12,752 nucleotides of DNA, from positions 1 to 12,752 of the forward strand of contig JACQQR010000168.1 of NCBI GenBank assembly GCA_016206875.1, read 5' to 3'. Positions 1 through 7,781 of this stretch are shown piece after piece; within the stretch, counting starts at the first letter, position 1; each line of letters opens with the position of its first letter. The position numbers and the translations under genes were made by a program. The stretch comes from Candidatus Omnitrophota bacterium (GTDB taxonomy: Bacteria > Omnitrophota > Omnitrophia > Omnitrophales > JACROU01). The notes beneath the pieces were generated by a model. It searched no databases. It was not told where the DNA came from and saw only the letters and a program-made list of their open reading frames with translations.

Positions 1-3000
1 CAAGGATGGCAGCTCCGTCCCGTTCTCCGGGTTGACAACCCGCATCTCCAATATTACGCCCTGTTCCAAAATGCCCGGCCGATGGAATTAAACGGCTGTC
101 TCGTAGGCATCGGGGCGTCGGGCAGCATCATAAAACTTAAGTTGGCCGAAACCAATTTCGCAGACGCCCGTTCGCTGGGAAGAACTCAGGAAACGTTAGA
201 TCGATTGACAGAAGAGCTGGAAGATGAGAATTCCGGGACCCGCAAAGCGGCGCTTCGTCAATTTCGAGAAAAGTTTACTGGAAGAATATCTATGGCGGAT
301 CCCCGTGCATTTTTTCAAAACACCGTGGCTTTGCTGGACGATCCAAATACTGAAGTAGTGGAAGAAGCGCTGTTGACTATTACTGACTTAATCGGAAAAG
401 CTCCAAGTTTGGCTAACCATGCCCTTATACAAAAACTGAGAGCCTTAAAAAGTGAGCAGGTACAGGCCGCCATACGCGCAGTGAATGCCGCTCTCCGCAG
501 TGACTTTTCCGCAACCAGGCTTACCACCGCTGATTCTCTCGGGGCACCGATTGAGCTGCTAAAAACCGATAAAACTAAAAATGCTTCCGGATATTCCCAT
601 TTTTCATCTGCTTCTCCCGGTGCTGTGCTTGCCATAGCCGGCCGTGAAGGTGTGCGTGGTGAAGCAGGAGAAATGGCGCAAGGTGTATTGAGTGCGCAGT
701 GGCTCCGTGCGCATGAATTTCCAACGGATGCAGTGGCATTAGAACAAAGCGGAAGCCAAGCCCCGTTCGGTTCGACGCTTACGAGGCTCGAACGAAGGCT
801 TCAGAGAATGGCCAAAATAAGCGCGCGATCCCTGGGGGCCGGTTCCGGCCCTGCACAACCTCCGTCTACCTCAAGGCATCCTAATATAGCGAAAAATGGA
901 AAACAGTCTGCTGTACGAAATTCATTAGCTGCAAAAGAAATGTTTGTTGAAAAAATGGAAAGTGCCCGGGAGAGAATTCCCCCCGGGCTTATGTCAGGTA
1001 TTGAATTTACTCCTTCTGCGCAAGAGGGAGTGCTTCGTTTCAGATTAGTTAGATCACCTTCAACCAAGCACGAAATTTCCCATGTCACTGATTTTTATGT
1101 CACGGAGGCTGGCATACTGTATTTGCAACAAAATGTTGTGGATGAAGAAGGGGCGCATGCCGGAGCACGATATATCAGTATTTCAAAAGAAGGAAAGATA
1201 GATGATTCCATTCCATTAGTTACTTATCGAGAAAATAAAGCAAAAAAAATCGAAATTTTAAGTGAAGCGCAGATACAAACTTTAATCGAACGTACATTCC
1301 GCGATATACCCGATATTCGTCTACGTGTGGAGAAAGAGGCCGGTAGAGATCTCTCAGATAGGCCAGGAGCATTGGGAATTTTCCAAAATGATGTAGACGT
1401 ATTTACCGGCAATGCCATTGATTTCTTTGCCAGCGCGGAAGATGGGCGTATCTATGTAAAAGCTTGGAATGTTGAATCTTCTTCTCCTGTATTCTACCGA
1501 TTTTCTTCTGCGCAAGCAGAAGCACTTTCGGATGCTTCTTTATTTGAGCGGCATAAAGCGCATCATAGAGTGCAAGTTCTGGATTTGAGATCCCTTGCCA
1601 AACATATATTTTCAATCAATCTGCGTTTTGGAAATGCCATTACATTAAAAGTAGATAAAGAATCAGGAGACCTCTTAGTAGAACCCAGTGGAAGAAAAAC
1701 CGAAAGAATTTCAAACGTGATGGCTGTTGTTCATGAAGGTTCCCAGATTTTCCTGAAACGTTTAATTTATGTCAAAAAATCCTGGCTTGCGATAGGCAAA
1801 AGATTTGATCAAATTAACACGCAATATTTAATGCTAACACCCAGCGGGTCCCAATCTATTGAAAGCAGTTCTTTGTCTCCCGATATTCATAACCGGCTTC
1901 GTTATGTTCATAATATCAATCATGAAGAAGAGCCGTCCGAAGGAGTTGTCAATCCTGCGCAAACACTTTCCAGCGGTATAGGAATCCAGCCGCTTACACA
2001 GGATAAAGTTCATAAGAGGATGGAGCGTATTCCTCAAGAGTCAGTTCGTGGTTTAAAATTTTTTACCAGTGATTCTGGAGGACCCGGAACCAATAAATTA
2101 GCATTTCGATTAAATGAAAAAAATTTCCAATTGGAAAATGTGCATGATTTCTTTGCAAGCGGCGGGAAGTTATTTGTCAGTTTCCGGAATATAGAAGATG
2201 GCAAAAAAATGCATCAATCCTTCCGACTCAAACCCGACGATGATGAAGAAGTGGAAATTCTTTCTTTAGATGTGAAGGAATATGAGCTTTGTCAACGAAG
2301 TCGCATTCAAGTTCTTGACTTTCAAAGTCTTTCAACCCGTGCGGTTGCCGTTTTGAGAAGGTTGCCGCCTGGAACAGAAAACCGTTTGAGACTCGAGGCA
2401 GAATATCGCAGCTGCCGACCTCCCAGGCTTCATTTAGAAGAGTGGAGTAAAGTAAGTGACGCCTGGATTTCGAGAGATTCCATTGATTTTGTGAAAGATG
2501 TGCAATTTGGTGACGGCAAGGTGATTGTTACCGTTCTGGATTCGACGCAAAATCGATGGCATTCTGTGAGTCATGAAGTGGATGATCGTGTTTTTCGATT
2601 CACTAAAAAACTTAAAAGAGTGGAAGCGCCTCCTTTGCCGGATAAACCCTCGGGTATTTTGGAAGAACCGGATCCAAAAAATCTTGCTCCTTTATCCAAA
2701 ACTTTGTTGGAGCAGTCCATTGAACGTATTCCAAGCGTTATCAGGGAACAAATTGTTTTTACTGTGAATGAACAAGGTAGACTTCAGATTCGCATTCGTC
2801 AAGCTATGGAGCATATTAATCAAGCGCTTGATATTTTCCTAGCCAAGTCAGCTTCAGGATACCCCGAGATTCATATTGGGTTTCTCGAAAGAGGAAAGAT
2901 TTTTTATAAAAAATTCTCATTGGCTTTACCACAAGGGGCAGACGAAGGATATATTGATTTTATTGCCGCACAAAAACGCAGATTGATTGTAATGACCAAG

Positions 3001-4548
3001 GAAGATGCAACCCAAAGATTGGAAATCTTAGAAAGAACAGGAAGAATTTCAACACAGCCAGTAATATCCGTTACTCCTTCCGGATTAGAATTAATTTGGG
3101 CGAGTGGTGCAACGGTAAAAAGACAAACTTTCATTCCATCCGTCACACATATTGCTTCTGGTTCAGACGGCCAAATGTATATCCGTTCATTGCAAGGCCC
3201 ACAATTAGCCGAGCAGGTTGTCAAATTGACTGAGAACTATTTTGAGCGAATCGCGGATCCTAAAACATTGCCTGCCGATGTTCGTGAATATTTGGGCCGG
3301 GATACAGCCAGTCTTCTGGACGAATACCAGTCCTTGTCTCCTGCATTACAACGTGAAGATCCTTTATCCCCAATTCTTTTAGACCATTATTTAAGCAGAA
3401 TTCCTACACAGGCCCGTCCTGATATTCTATTTGGTGAAACGTATCAAACTGATAACCGTCTTAATTTAGTCATTCATGTGGGGCAGATTAACTACCATGT
3501 TTCCAATATCATTCTTATCTTCGCCGCTCGTGGGAATGTCTACGTGAAACATAGAAATATAAAAGGAGAAATCACACATAAAAAATTCTCAGCAAGAGAC
3601 TTTACACATGTCGAAACAGAATTGAAATCTCCCAAAGAAATTCAAGAATTTCGCAGTGCATATTCCGAGCGAATGGAAGCGATGAATGCCGCTGAGGTCA
3701 CAGCCAATATTTTGGCCTTACCCAGATGTCCAAATATAATTTATTGGAATGGGGTTCGAGAAAATACACCCGTGCTTGCTTTGGGAGTTCGTACCGCAGG
3801 CGCAATTGGCGGAAAAAAGCATCATTTGTTACCGTTTACAAACGTTCTTGATTTTTTCGTAGTGCCACAGAATATACAGCGGCAATATGATTTTTATTTA
3901 GCCTATCTTCACTTTGAAAATGGAAACCCTCTAGGACAAATGAAATGGGTTTGTATTACAGGGCAGCCTTTGGGAAATCTTTTGTCCGGAAGCGAACAGG
4001 ATCCATTAAACATTTTTATACAATCCCTGTCGGAAGAAGAATTTGAACGAATGAAACGGCAGGCAAAACGGGGAAGCGCTCCAAGACCTATCGCGAGAGG
4101 ATTTAAAAGAATTGAAAATTTTGATGAAGCAACTCGCCTCATGCAGATTTTTGAAGAGGCTCGAGGGACCGCATTTGGAAGAATTGGTTTTTTGAATGAT
4201 GTGGAAGTTGAGAAAACTCCCTCGGAAGATGGGGATACAATTAGCGGGAAATTTGATTTTTCCGGATTTCATTATTCCGGGCCAACAAGATTGTTCCTAT
4301 CTCAAGGGCCATTTGTGCAAGGAATCAGTTTAGATAGCACACAAGCATTGGTTTACACAGCTTTTCGAGGTACGTCTGGGCAGATTCAAGGTGGGAAATT
4401 GCAATATTTTAATGGGCAAGGTAATTTACAGGAAGTGAGGGTCATTGCACGATCCCTAGGCTCAAATCAAAACTTTCAATTGGGTGATTTTCTCAAAAAG
4501 CTTATGCGAGAATATATTTCTATAAAAACCCAACAGCAAGCGGTATAA
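1..4548 (+). CDS. Very large repeat-built protein of unknown function, 5' end outside window
   Basis: I do not recognise this protein as a named family. The frame is open from base 1. The first in-window ATG (base 82) has no Shine-Dalgarno sequence and lies inside continuous coding sequence, so the real start is almost certainly upstream. Residue numbers here count that ATG as 1, giving 1488 visible residues. Residues about 38-140 look like HEAT/ARM helical hairpins, for example LLDDPNTEVVEEALLTI. Residues about 141-289 are a linker rich in Ser, Ala, Gly and Pro. Residues about 290-1460 consist of about ten diverged copies of one alpha/beta unit. The motif ARSLG occurs at 29-33, 248-252 and 1456-1460. 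No catalytic motif or transmembrane segment is evident, and a signal peptide cannot be judged. The repeat part is visibly AT-richer than the 5' part and the downstream operon. A structural, surface or scaffold role is possible but unproven. Confidence 0.85.
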   Translation, partial: QGWQLRPVLRVDNPHLQYYALFQNARPMELNGCLVGIGASGSIIKLKLAETNFADARSLGRTQETLDRLTEELEDENSGTRKAALRQFREKFTGRISMADPRAFFQNTVALLDDPNTEVVEEALLTITDLIGKAPSLANHALIQKLRALKSEQVQAAIRAVNAALRSDFSATRLTTADSLGAPIELLKTDKTKNASGYSHFSSASPGAVLAIAGREGVRGEAGEMAQGVLSAQWLRAHEFPTDAVALEQSGSQAPFGSTLTRLERRLQRMAKISARSLGAGSGPAQPPSTSRHPNIAKNGKQSAVRNSLAAKEMFVEKMESARERIPPGLMSGIEFTPSAQEGVLRFRLVRSPSTKHEISHVTDFYVTEAGILYLQQNVVDEEGAHAGARYISISKEGKIDDSIPLVTYRENKAKKIEILSEAQIQTLIERTFRDIPDIRLRVEKEAGRDLSDRPGALGIFQNDVDVFTGNAIDFFASAEDGRIYVKAWNVESSSPVFYRFSSAQAEALSDASLFERHKAHHRVQVLDLRSLAKHIFSINLRFGNAITLKVDKESGDLLVEPSGRKTERISNVMAVVHEGSQIFLKRLIYVKKSWLAIGKRFDQINTQYLMLTPSGSQSIESSSLSPDIHNRLRYVHNINHEEEPSEGVVNPAQTLSSGIGIQPLTQDKVHKRMERIPQESVRGLKFFTSDSGGPGTNKLAFRLNEKNFQLENVHDFFASGGKLFVSFRNIEDGKKMHQSFRLKPDDDEEVEILSLDVKEYELCQRSRIQVLDFQSLSTRAVAVLRRLPPGTENRLRLEAEYRSCRPPRLHLEEWSKVSDAWISRDSIDFVKDVQFGDGKVIVTVLDSTQNRWHSVSHEVDDRVFRFTKKLKRVEAPPLPDKPSGILEEPDPKNLAPLSKTLLEQSIERIPSVIREQIVFTVNEQGRLQIRIRQAMEHINQALDIFLAKSASGYPEIHIGFLERGKIFYKKFSLALPQGADEGYIDFIAAQKRRLIVMTKEDATQRLEILERTGRISTQPVISVTPSGLELIWASGATVKRQTFIPSVTHIASGSDGQMYIRSLQGPQLAEQVVKLTENYFERIADPKTLPADVREYLGRDTASLLDEYQSLSPALQREDPLSPILLDHYLSRIPTQARPDILFGETYQTDNRLNLVIHVGQINYHVSNIILIFAARGNVYVKHRNIKGEITHKKFSARDFTHVETELKSPKEIQEFRSAYSERMEAMNAAEVTANILALPRCPNIIYWNGVRENTPVLALGVRTAGAIGGKKHHLLPFTNVLDFFVVPQNIQRQYDFYLAYLHFENGNPLGQMKWVCITGQPLGNLLSGSEQDPLNIFIQSLSEEEFERMKRQAKRGSAPRPIARGFKRIENFDEATRLMQIFEEARGTAFGRIGFLNDVEVEKTPSEDGDTISGKFDFSGFHYSGPTRLFLSQGPFVQGISLDSTQALVYTAFRGTSGQIQGGKLQYFNGQGNLQEVRVIARSLGSNQNFQLGDFLKKLMREYISIKTQQQAV
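193..501 (+). other. HEAT/ARM-like helical repeat block in the large protein
   Basis: Residues about 38-140 of the large protein are strongly helical and contain roughly three helix-turn-helix units. The clearest is the block LLDDPNTEVVEEALLTI. It shows the usual HEAT pattern: a Leu-rich first helix, an Asp-Pro turn, then a Val/Ala/Leu-rich second helix. A weaker unit precedes it (TRKAALRQFREKF), and another follows (SEQVQAAIRAVNAALRS). HEAT blocks usually serve as protein-interaction scaffolds. The assignment comes from reading the pattern by eye. Confidence 0.55.
949..4461 (+). repeat. About ten diverged tandem copies of an ~80-110-residue protein unit
   Basis: The translated sequence contains a recurring unit. 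An amphipathic helix ends in 'RIP', followed by a strand of the type I-x-F, a second strand of alternating hydrophobics, a 'V-x-D-F-F' strand, a turn with Gly, a strand such as 'GNVYVKHRN', and a strand such as 'HKKFS'. The four clearest copies have RIP at residues 298-300, 649-651, 882-884 and 1106-1108. Their third strands are HVTDFYV, NVHDFFA, QALDIFL and NIILIFA. Weaker copies begin near 401, 507, 753, 976, 1201 and 1360; examples are NAIDFFAS then GRIYVKAWN, and NVLDFFVV then FYLAYLHFEN. Identity between copies is low, so the array looks old. The unit boundaries are my estimates. Confidence 0.65.
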
Positions 4549-4560
4549 ATCTTCTTCGAC

Positions 4561-4702
4561 TGTCACCCCTGTCTACGGGTTAAGCCAGAAGGTAAGACTC
4601 CAGCATGGGTCCAGTGACTTTGCTTTTCAGACAATGCTAAAGTCAGTGGACCCCCGCTTTTCCGCCCCGCGGACCCGCATGAGGCGGGCGCGTTCAGGGG
4701 TG
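4561..4702. repeat. Decayed composite palindromic element upstream of gcvT
   Basis: This fills most of the gap between the large gene and gcvT. The outer ends CACCCCTG (4564-4571) and CAGGGGTG (4695-4702) are perfect inverted copies. Inside is a second inverted pair, 4607-4621 against 4639-4653, that matches at 14 of 15 positions. The inner arms carry the GTCCAGTGACTTT core that also occurs in the intact element at 7782-7870. I read it as a degenerate, larger relative of that element. No U-run follows the inner stem, so it is a poor intrinsic terminator candidate. Confidence 0.6.
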
Positions 4703-4740
4703 CAGCAGCTACGGTCACGCGTCCGGCTTTTACTTTCCTC

Positions 4741-4769
4741 GTGAAATTTTTTCTTTGATTCGTTATAAT
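4741..4769 (+). promoter_or_regulatory. Possible sigma-70-type promoter for the gcv operon
   Basis: A perfect -10 hexamer TATAAT lies at 4764-4769. Exactly 17 bases upstream is GTGAAA (4741-4746), which matches the -35 consensus TTGACA at four of six positions. Transcription would begin around 4776. That is downstream of the in-frame ATG at 4768 and upstream of the ATG at 4819, so the promoter, if real, would support 4819 as the gcvT start. The call rests on consensus matching alone. Confidence 0.35.
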
Positions 4770-4818
4770 GCGGCCTTCTTTTTTGACCCATAACCCGAAA
4801 CTTCGTGATAGGGCTTTC

Positions 4819-5952
4819 ATGACTGTGGCCGACGCCGAGGTCAAACGACTTCCTCTTCATTCTACCTACGCCCAAGCCGGTGCGCGTTTCATTCAATTTG
4901 CGCTCTGGGAAGTTCCCGTTTATTTCACCGGTATTCTCGATGAACACCAAGCGGTGCGCACCCGCGCCGGATTTTTCGACATTTCTCATATGGGAGAATT
5001 TCGTGTCACGGGTTCCGGTTCGCGAGCCTGGCTGGATCATCTCATCACGAATGCCATGGAAAAACTGATGCCCGGGAAAGCTATGTACTCTCCGATGCTG
5101 AATGAGCGGGGGGGCATTATCGATGATTTGATTGTCTACGAGCTTGCCGCGGAAAATTATTTGGTCATTGTCAACGCAGGCAATATCCAAAAAGATTTTG
5201 CGTGGATGAGTTCGCAGGCGCCCTCCTCAGTGCAAGTAGAGAACCGGAGCGCCGGGCGCGGCATTTTTGCCGTGCAAGGGCCCGTAAGCCCCGCTGTCCT
5301 CTCCTCAATATTCGGCCAAGCGGCCGCTTCCATTCCGCCCTTTCATTTTCTCGAGCTTCCTTTTGAATCCGGAAAAATTATTTTGGCGCGCACCGGCTAT
5401 ACCGGCGAAGACGGCTTCGAGATTTTTTTCGATCAAAATTTGAGCCTGTCTTTGTATCAAGCGCTTAAGAAAGCAGGCGAGCCGCTCGGCATGAAGCCCA
5501 TCGGATTTGGAGCGCGCGACACACTGCGCCTAGAAGCGCGTCTGCTGCTTCACGGTCATGATATGAATGAATCGGTAACTCCGTTGGAATGCGGTCTCAG
5601 CTGGACTGTGGATCTCACGAAAAAAGATTTTGTGGGACTTCCGGCGCTTCTTCGTCAACAATCCGAAGGCATTTCGCGCGCGCTCGTGGGTTTTGAAATG
5701 ATTTCGAGGACGCCGGCGCGCGAGCATTACAAAGTATGCGTAGATGGAAGGGAAGTGGGCGAGGTCACCAGCGGTACGTTCAGTCCGACGCTCAAAAAAA
5801 ATATCGGGTTGGCTTTGATTGAGAACAACGCGGCTATATTGGGCAACGAGTTAGAAATCATTGTGCGCGATGTGCCACAAAAAGCAAAAATTGTAAAAAC
5901 GCCGTTTTATAAACGCTCTTGTCATTCCCGCGAAAGCGGGAATCCAGGATAA
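4819..5952 (+). CDS. gcvT: Aminomethyltransferase, glycine cleavage system T protein
   Basis: GcvT takes the aminomethyl group from the lipoyl arm of GcvH, gives 5,10-methylenetetrahydrofolate and releases ammonia. Family landmarks are clear over 377 residues: EHQAVRTRAGFFDISHMG near residues 42-59, the folate-site aspartate region GGIIDDLIVY near 98-107, TGYTGEDGFEIF near 192, the RDTLRLEARLLLHG block near 233 (the family usually has EAG), and the C-terminal barrel motif GEVTSGTFSPTL near 314. I chose ATG 4819 because family similarity begins about ten residues later and a weak AGGG precedes it. An in-frame ATG at 4768 overlaps a possible -10 box. The protein ends naturally around PFYKR; the last 11 residues, SCHSRESGNPG, and the stop codon come from a palindromic repeat. 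First gene of the gcv cluster. Confidence 0.95.
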   Translation: MTVADAEVKRLPLHSTYAQAGARFIQFALWEVPVYFTGILDEHQAVRTRAGFFDISHMGEFRVTGSGSRAWLDHLITNAMEKLMPGKAMYSPMLNERGGIIDDLIVYELAAENYLVIVNAGNIQKDFAWMSSQAPSSVQVENRSAGRGIFAVQGPVSPAVLSSIFGQAAASIPPFHFLELPFESGKIILARTGYTGEDGFEIFFDQNLSLSLYQALKKAGEPLGMKPIGFGARDTLRLEARLLLHGHDMNESVTPLECGLSWTVDLTKKDFVGLPALLRQQSEGISRALVGFEMISRTPAREHYKVCVDGREVGEVTSGTFSPTLKKNIGLALIENNAAILGNELEIIVRDVPQKAKIVKTPFYKRSCHSRESGNPG

Positions 5953-6002
5953 CCACGCATGAGGTGATGACCCTGGATCCCGGCCTTCGCCGGGATGACA
6001 AG
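5918..6002. repeat. Composite inverted-repeat element (two hairpins) at the gcvT-gcvH junction
   Basis: An 85-bp element. The left arm starts CTTGTCATTCCCGCGAAAGC, and the right arm (about 5971-6002) is its inverted near-copy, ending GGGATGACAAG. Each arm contains its own hairpin, ATTCCCGC/GCGGGAAT in the left and an ATCCCGGC/GCCGGGAT pair in the right. The hairpin core resembles the widespread ATTCCC...GGGAAT palindromes such as neisserial dRS3 and REP-type repeats. The left arm overlaps the end of gcvT and supplies its stop codon. Translated, it gives the familiar 'SFPRKRESR' peptide, which explains why a naive gcvH call starts 37 codons too early. Confidence 0.85.
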
Positions 6003-6019
6003 AAAAGAAAGAATCCAAC

Positions 6020-6024
6020 AGGAG
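6020..6024 (+). promoter_or_regulatory. Ribosome binding site of gcvH
   Basis: AGGAG lies five bases before the ATG at 6030. It fixes the gcvH start downstream of the palindromic element and excludes the longer in-frame start at 5919, whose codons are repeat-derived. It is one of the few strong Shine-Dalgarno sequences in the window. Confidence 0.75.
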
Positions 6025-6029
6025 ATGTT

Positions 6030-6419
6030 ATGAATTTTCCGTCCGATTTAAAATATGCCAAAACCCATGAATGGGCACGCACCTCAAGTAATGAAGTGAC
6101 TTGCGGCATCACCGAATACGCCCAGAAAGAATTGTCCGACGTCGTCTACGTAGAGCTTCCCAAAATCGGCGCCGGGGTCAAGCAAGGCGTTCCGTGCTGT
6201 ATTGTGGAGTCGGTGAAAGCCGCCTTTGACATTTATGCGCCGGTTTCTGGTACAATAACCGCCGTCAACAGCAGCCTGGAAGCCGAACCGGCAAAGGTGA
6301 ATCGCGATCCGTACGGCGAGGGCTGGTTTTTTAAAATCAAACCTTCGAGTTCCGATGAGTTCAATCGATTGATGTCCGCACAGGAATACGAGCATGTGCT
6401 TTCCGAAAGCGCCCATTAA
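6030..6419 (+). CDS. gcvH: Glycine cleavage system H protein (lipoyl carrier)
   Basis: GcvH is the small soluble carrier whose lipoyl arm shuttles between the P, T and L proteins. The 129-residue product has the usual length. It opens with the typical YAKTHEWAR block (residues 9-17) and has GITEYAQKELSDVVYVELP near 26-44. The lipoylation site is ESVKAAFDIYAPVSG, with the modified lysine predicted at residue 63. The conserved tail NRDPYGEGWFFKI is near 91-103. ATG 6030 was chosen because AGGAG sits five bases upstream and family similarity starts within the first ten residues. Two bases separate its stop codon from the gcvPA start, so the two are probably translated from one message. It is also the expected substrate of the octanoyltransferase encoded downstream. 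Confidence 0.97.
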   Translation: MNFPSDLKYAKTHEWARTSSNEVTCGITEYAQKELSDVVYVELPKIGAGVKQGVPCCIVESVKAAFDIYAPVSGTITAVNSSLEAEPAKVNRDPYGEGWFFKIKPSSSDEFNRLMSAQEYEHVLSESAH

Positions 6420-6422
6420 ACC

Positions 6423-7766
6423 ATGAACTATCTGCCGCTTACTGAAACCGATCGCCAGGCGATGCTGTGTGATATTGGCGTGCAATGTTTCGAAGATTTG
6501 GTGCGGGTGATTCCCTCCGCGCTGCGTGTGAAGGATCTAAATCTCCCCGGCGGCACCAGTGAATTGGAGCTGGCGCGCGAACTGGCGGAACTTTCCGCTC
6601 AAAATCAACCCCCGTCGCGCTGCTTGTCCTTTCTGGGCGGCGGCTATTACGACCATTTTATTCCCAGTGTGATCCATCACATTCTCTCCCGCAGTGAATT
6701 TTATACGGCGTATACCCCATATCAAGCCGAAGCCTCGCAAGGAACTTTGCAGACGGTTTTCGAATATCAAAGCATGATTGCGGAGCTTACCGGCATGGAT
6801 GTTTCCAATGCCTCTAATTATGACGGGGCTTCCGCCGCCGCCGAAGCTGTGCTCTTGGCGCTTCGACACACAGGGCGCAAAAAAATTCTTTGCGCCCAAA
6901 CACTTCATCCTGAATACCGTCAAACCATTCAAACGTACTGTTCCGGTTCTCATTTTAAAGTCGTAGAAATTCCTTATGATTCGCGAGGCGGACTGGACAA
7001 AGCCCGGCTTTCTGCTGAAATCGATTCAGACACGGCCGGTTTTATTGCGGGCACGCCAAACTTTTTCGGTTTGGCGGAAGATTTTTCCGGAATTGCGCAA
7101 CAATTGCGCGAAGCCGGAGCCCTTTTTATTTTGTCGGTCAATCCGCTTTCCCTCGGCATTTTGAAATCGCCCGGCGAGTGGGGCGCCGATATTGCCGTGG
7201 GCGAAGGCCAGCCGCTTGGAATTCCGATGTCGTATGGCGGCCCGGGTCTCGGATTTTTCGCCGTCAAACGGGATTTGATCCGCAAAATTCCGGGGCGCTT
7301 GGTGGGCATGACGCAAGACAGAAATGGCAAGCGCTGTTTTGCCTTAACGCTTCAAGCGCGTGAGCAGCATATACGGCGCGAAAAAGCAGGTTCCAATATT
7401 TGCACCAATCACGCGCTTTTGGCCCTGGCCGCCAGTGTGTACCTTTCCGTTATGGGCCGGGAAGGTTTAAAGAAAACGGCTGAATATAACGTGAAATCCG
7501 CAGTGTACCTGCGGGAGCACATCCGCCAGATCCCGGGATTTGAAATTGTATTTGGCGGCACTATTTTTAATGAATTTGTCATTCGAAGCACGCAAAAATC
7601 GTCTGCGGAAATTTTGAAAAACTTGCAAAATAAAAATATTTTAGGCGGATTAGAACTCGCCCGCTTTTATCCGGAACTTGCCAATTGCATTTTGGTTTGT
7701 GCTACTGAAACAAAAACAAAAGCGGAGCTAGACAGGCTGGTGGAGGCCTTACGCTCAAACCAGTGA
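6423..7766 (+). CDS. gcvPA: Glycine dehydrogenase (decarboxylating) subunit 1, P protein alpha
   Basis: This is the N-terminal half of the split P protein. Together with GcvPB it decarboxylates glycine using PLP and transfers the aminomethyl group to GcvH. The 447 residues match the usual length. The start MNYLPLTETDRQAML is typical. Family blocks include FLGGGYYDHFIPSVI near 77-91, SEFYTAYTPYQAEASQGTLQ near 98-117, YDGASAAAEA near 140-149 and SYGGPGLGFFAVKRDLIRKI near 270-289. The PLP lysine is carried by the other subunit, as expected in split systems. The start lies two bases after the gcvH stop without an obvious Shine-Dalgarno, suggesting translational coupling. The stop TGA sits inside CCAGTGACT, a word also found in the neighbouring repeat elements. 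Confidence 0.97.
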   Translation: MNYLPLTETDRQAMLCDIGVQCFEDLVRVIPSALRVKDLNLPGGTSELELARELAELSAQNQPPSRCLSFLGGGYYDHFIPSVIHHILSRSEFYTAYTPYQAEASQGTLQTVFEYQSMIAELTGMDVSNASNYDGASAAAEAVLLALRHTGRKKILCAQTLHPEYRQTIQTYCSGSHFKVVEIPYDSRGGLDKARLSAEIDSDTAGFIAGTPNFFGLAEDFSGIAQQLREAGALFILSVNPLSLGILKSPGEWGADIAVGEGQPLGIPMSYGGPGLGFFAVKRDLIRKIPGRLVGMTQDRNGKRCFALTLQAREQHIRREKAGSNICTNHALLALAASVYLSVMGREGLKKTAEYNVKSAVYLREHIRQIPGFEIVFGGTIFNEFVIRSTQKSSAEILKNLQNKNILGGLELARFYPELANCILVCATETKTKAELDRLVEALRSNQ

Positions 7767-7781
7767 CTGTCACTTTTCTTT

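Noticed and set aside
82..84. ATG 82 as the true start of the large gene
   Set aside because: The frame is open from base 1, no Shine-Dalgarno precedes the ATG, and the upstream codons read as ordinary protein.
4607..4653. Intrinsic terminator of the large gene
   Set aside because: The stem is good, but the loop is long and the stem is followed by CCGC, not by a T-run.
4549..4767. Glycine riboswitch upstream of gcvT
   Set aside because: Glycine riboswitches often precede gcvT, but the GGAGAG-type aptamer core is not seen here. The gap is explained by a decayed palindromic element and a possible promoter.
4627..5190. Reverse-strand 187-residue reading frame over gcvT
   Set aside because: It is antisense to clearly conserved gcvT codons and to repeat sequence, and its product shows no family motif.
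5919..6029. 37-codon N-terminal extension of gcvH
   Set aside because: The codons translate the palindromic element (SFPRKRESR-type peptide), and a good AGGAG precedes ATG 6030.
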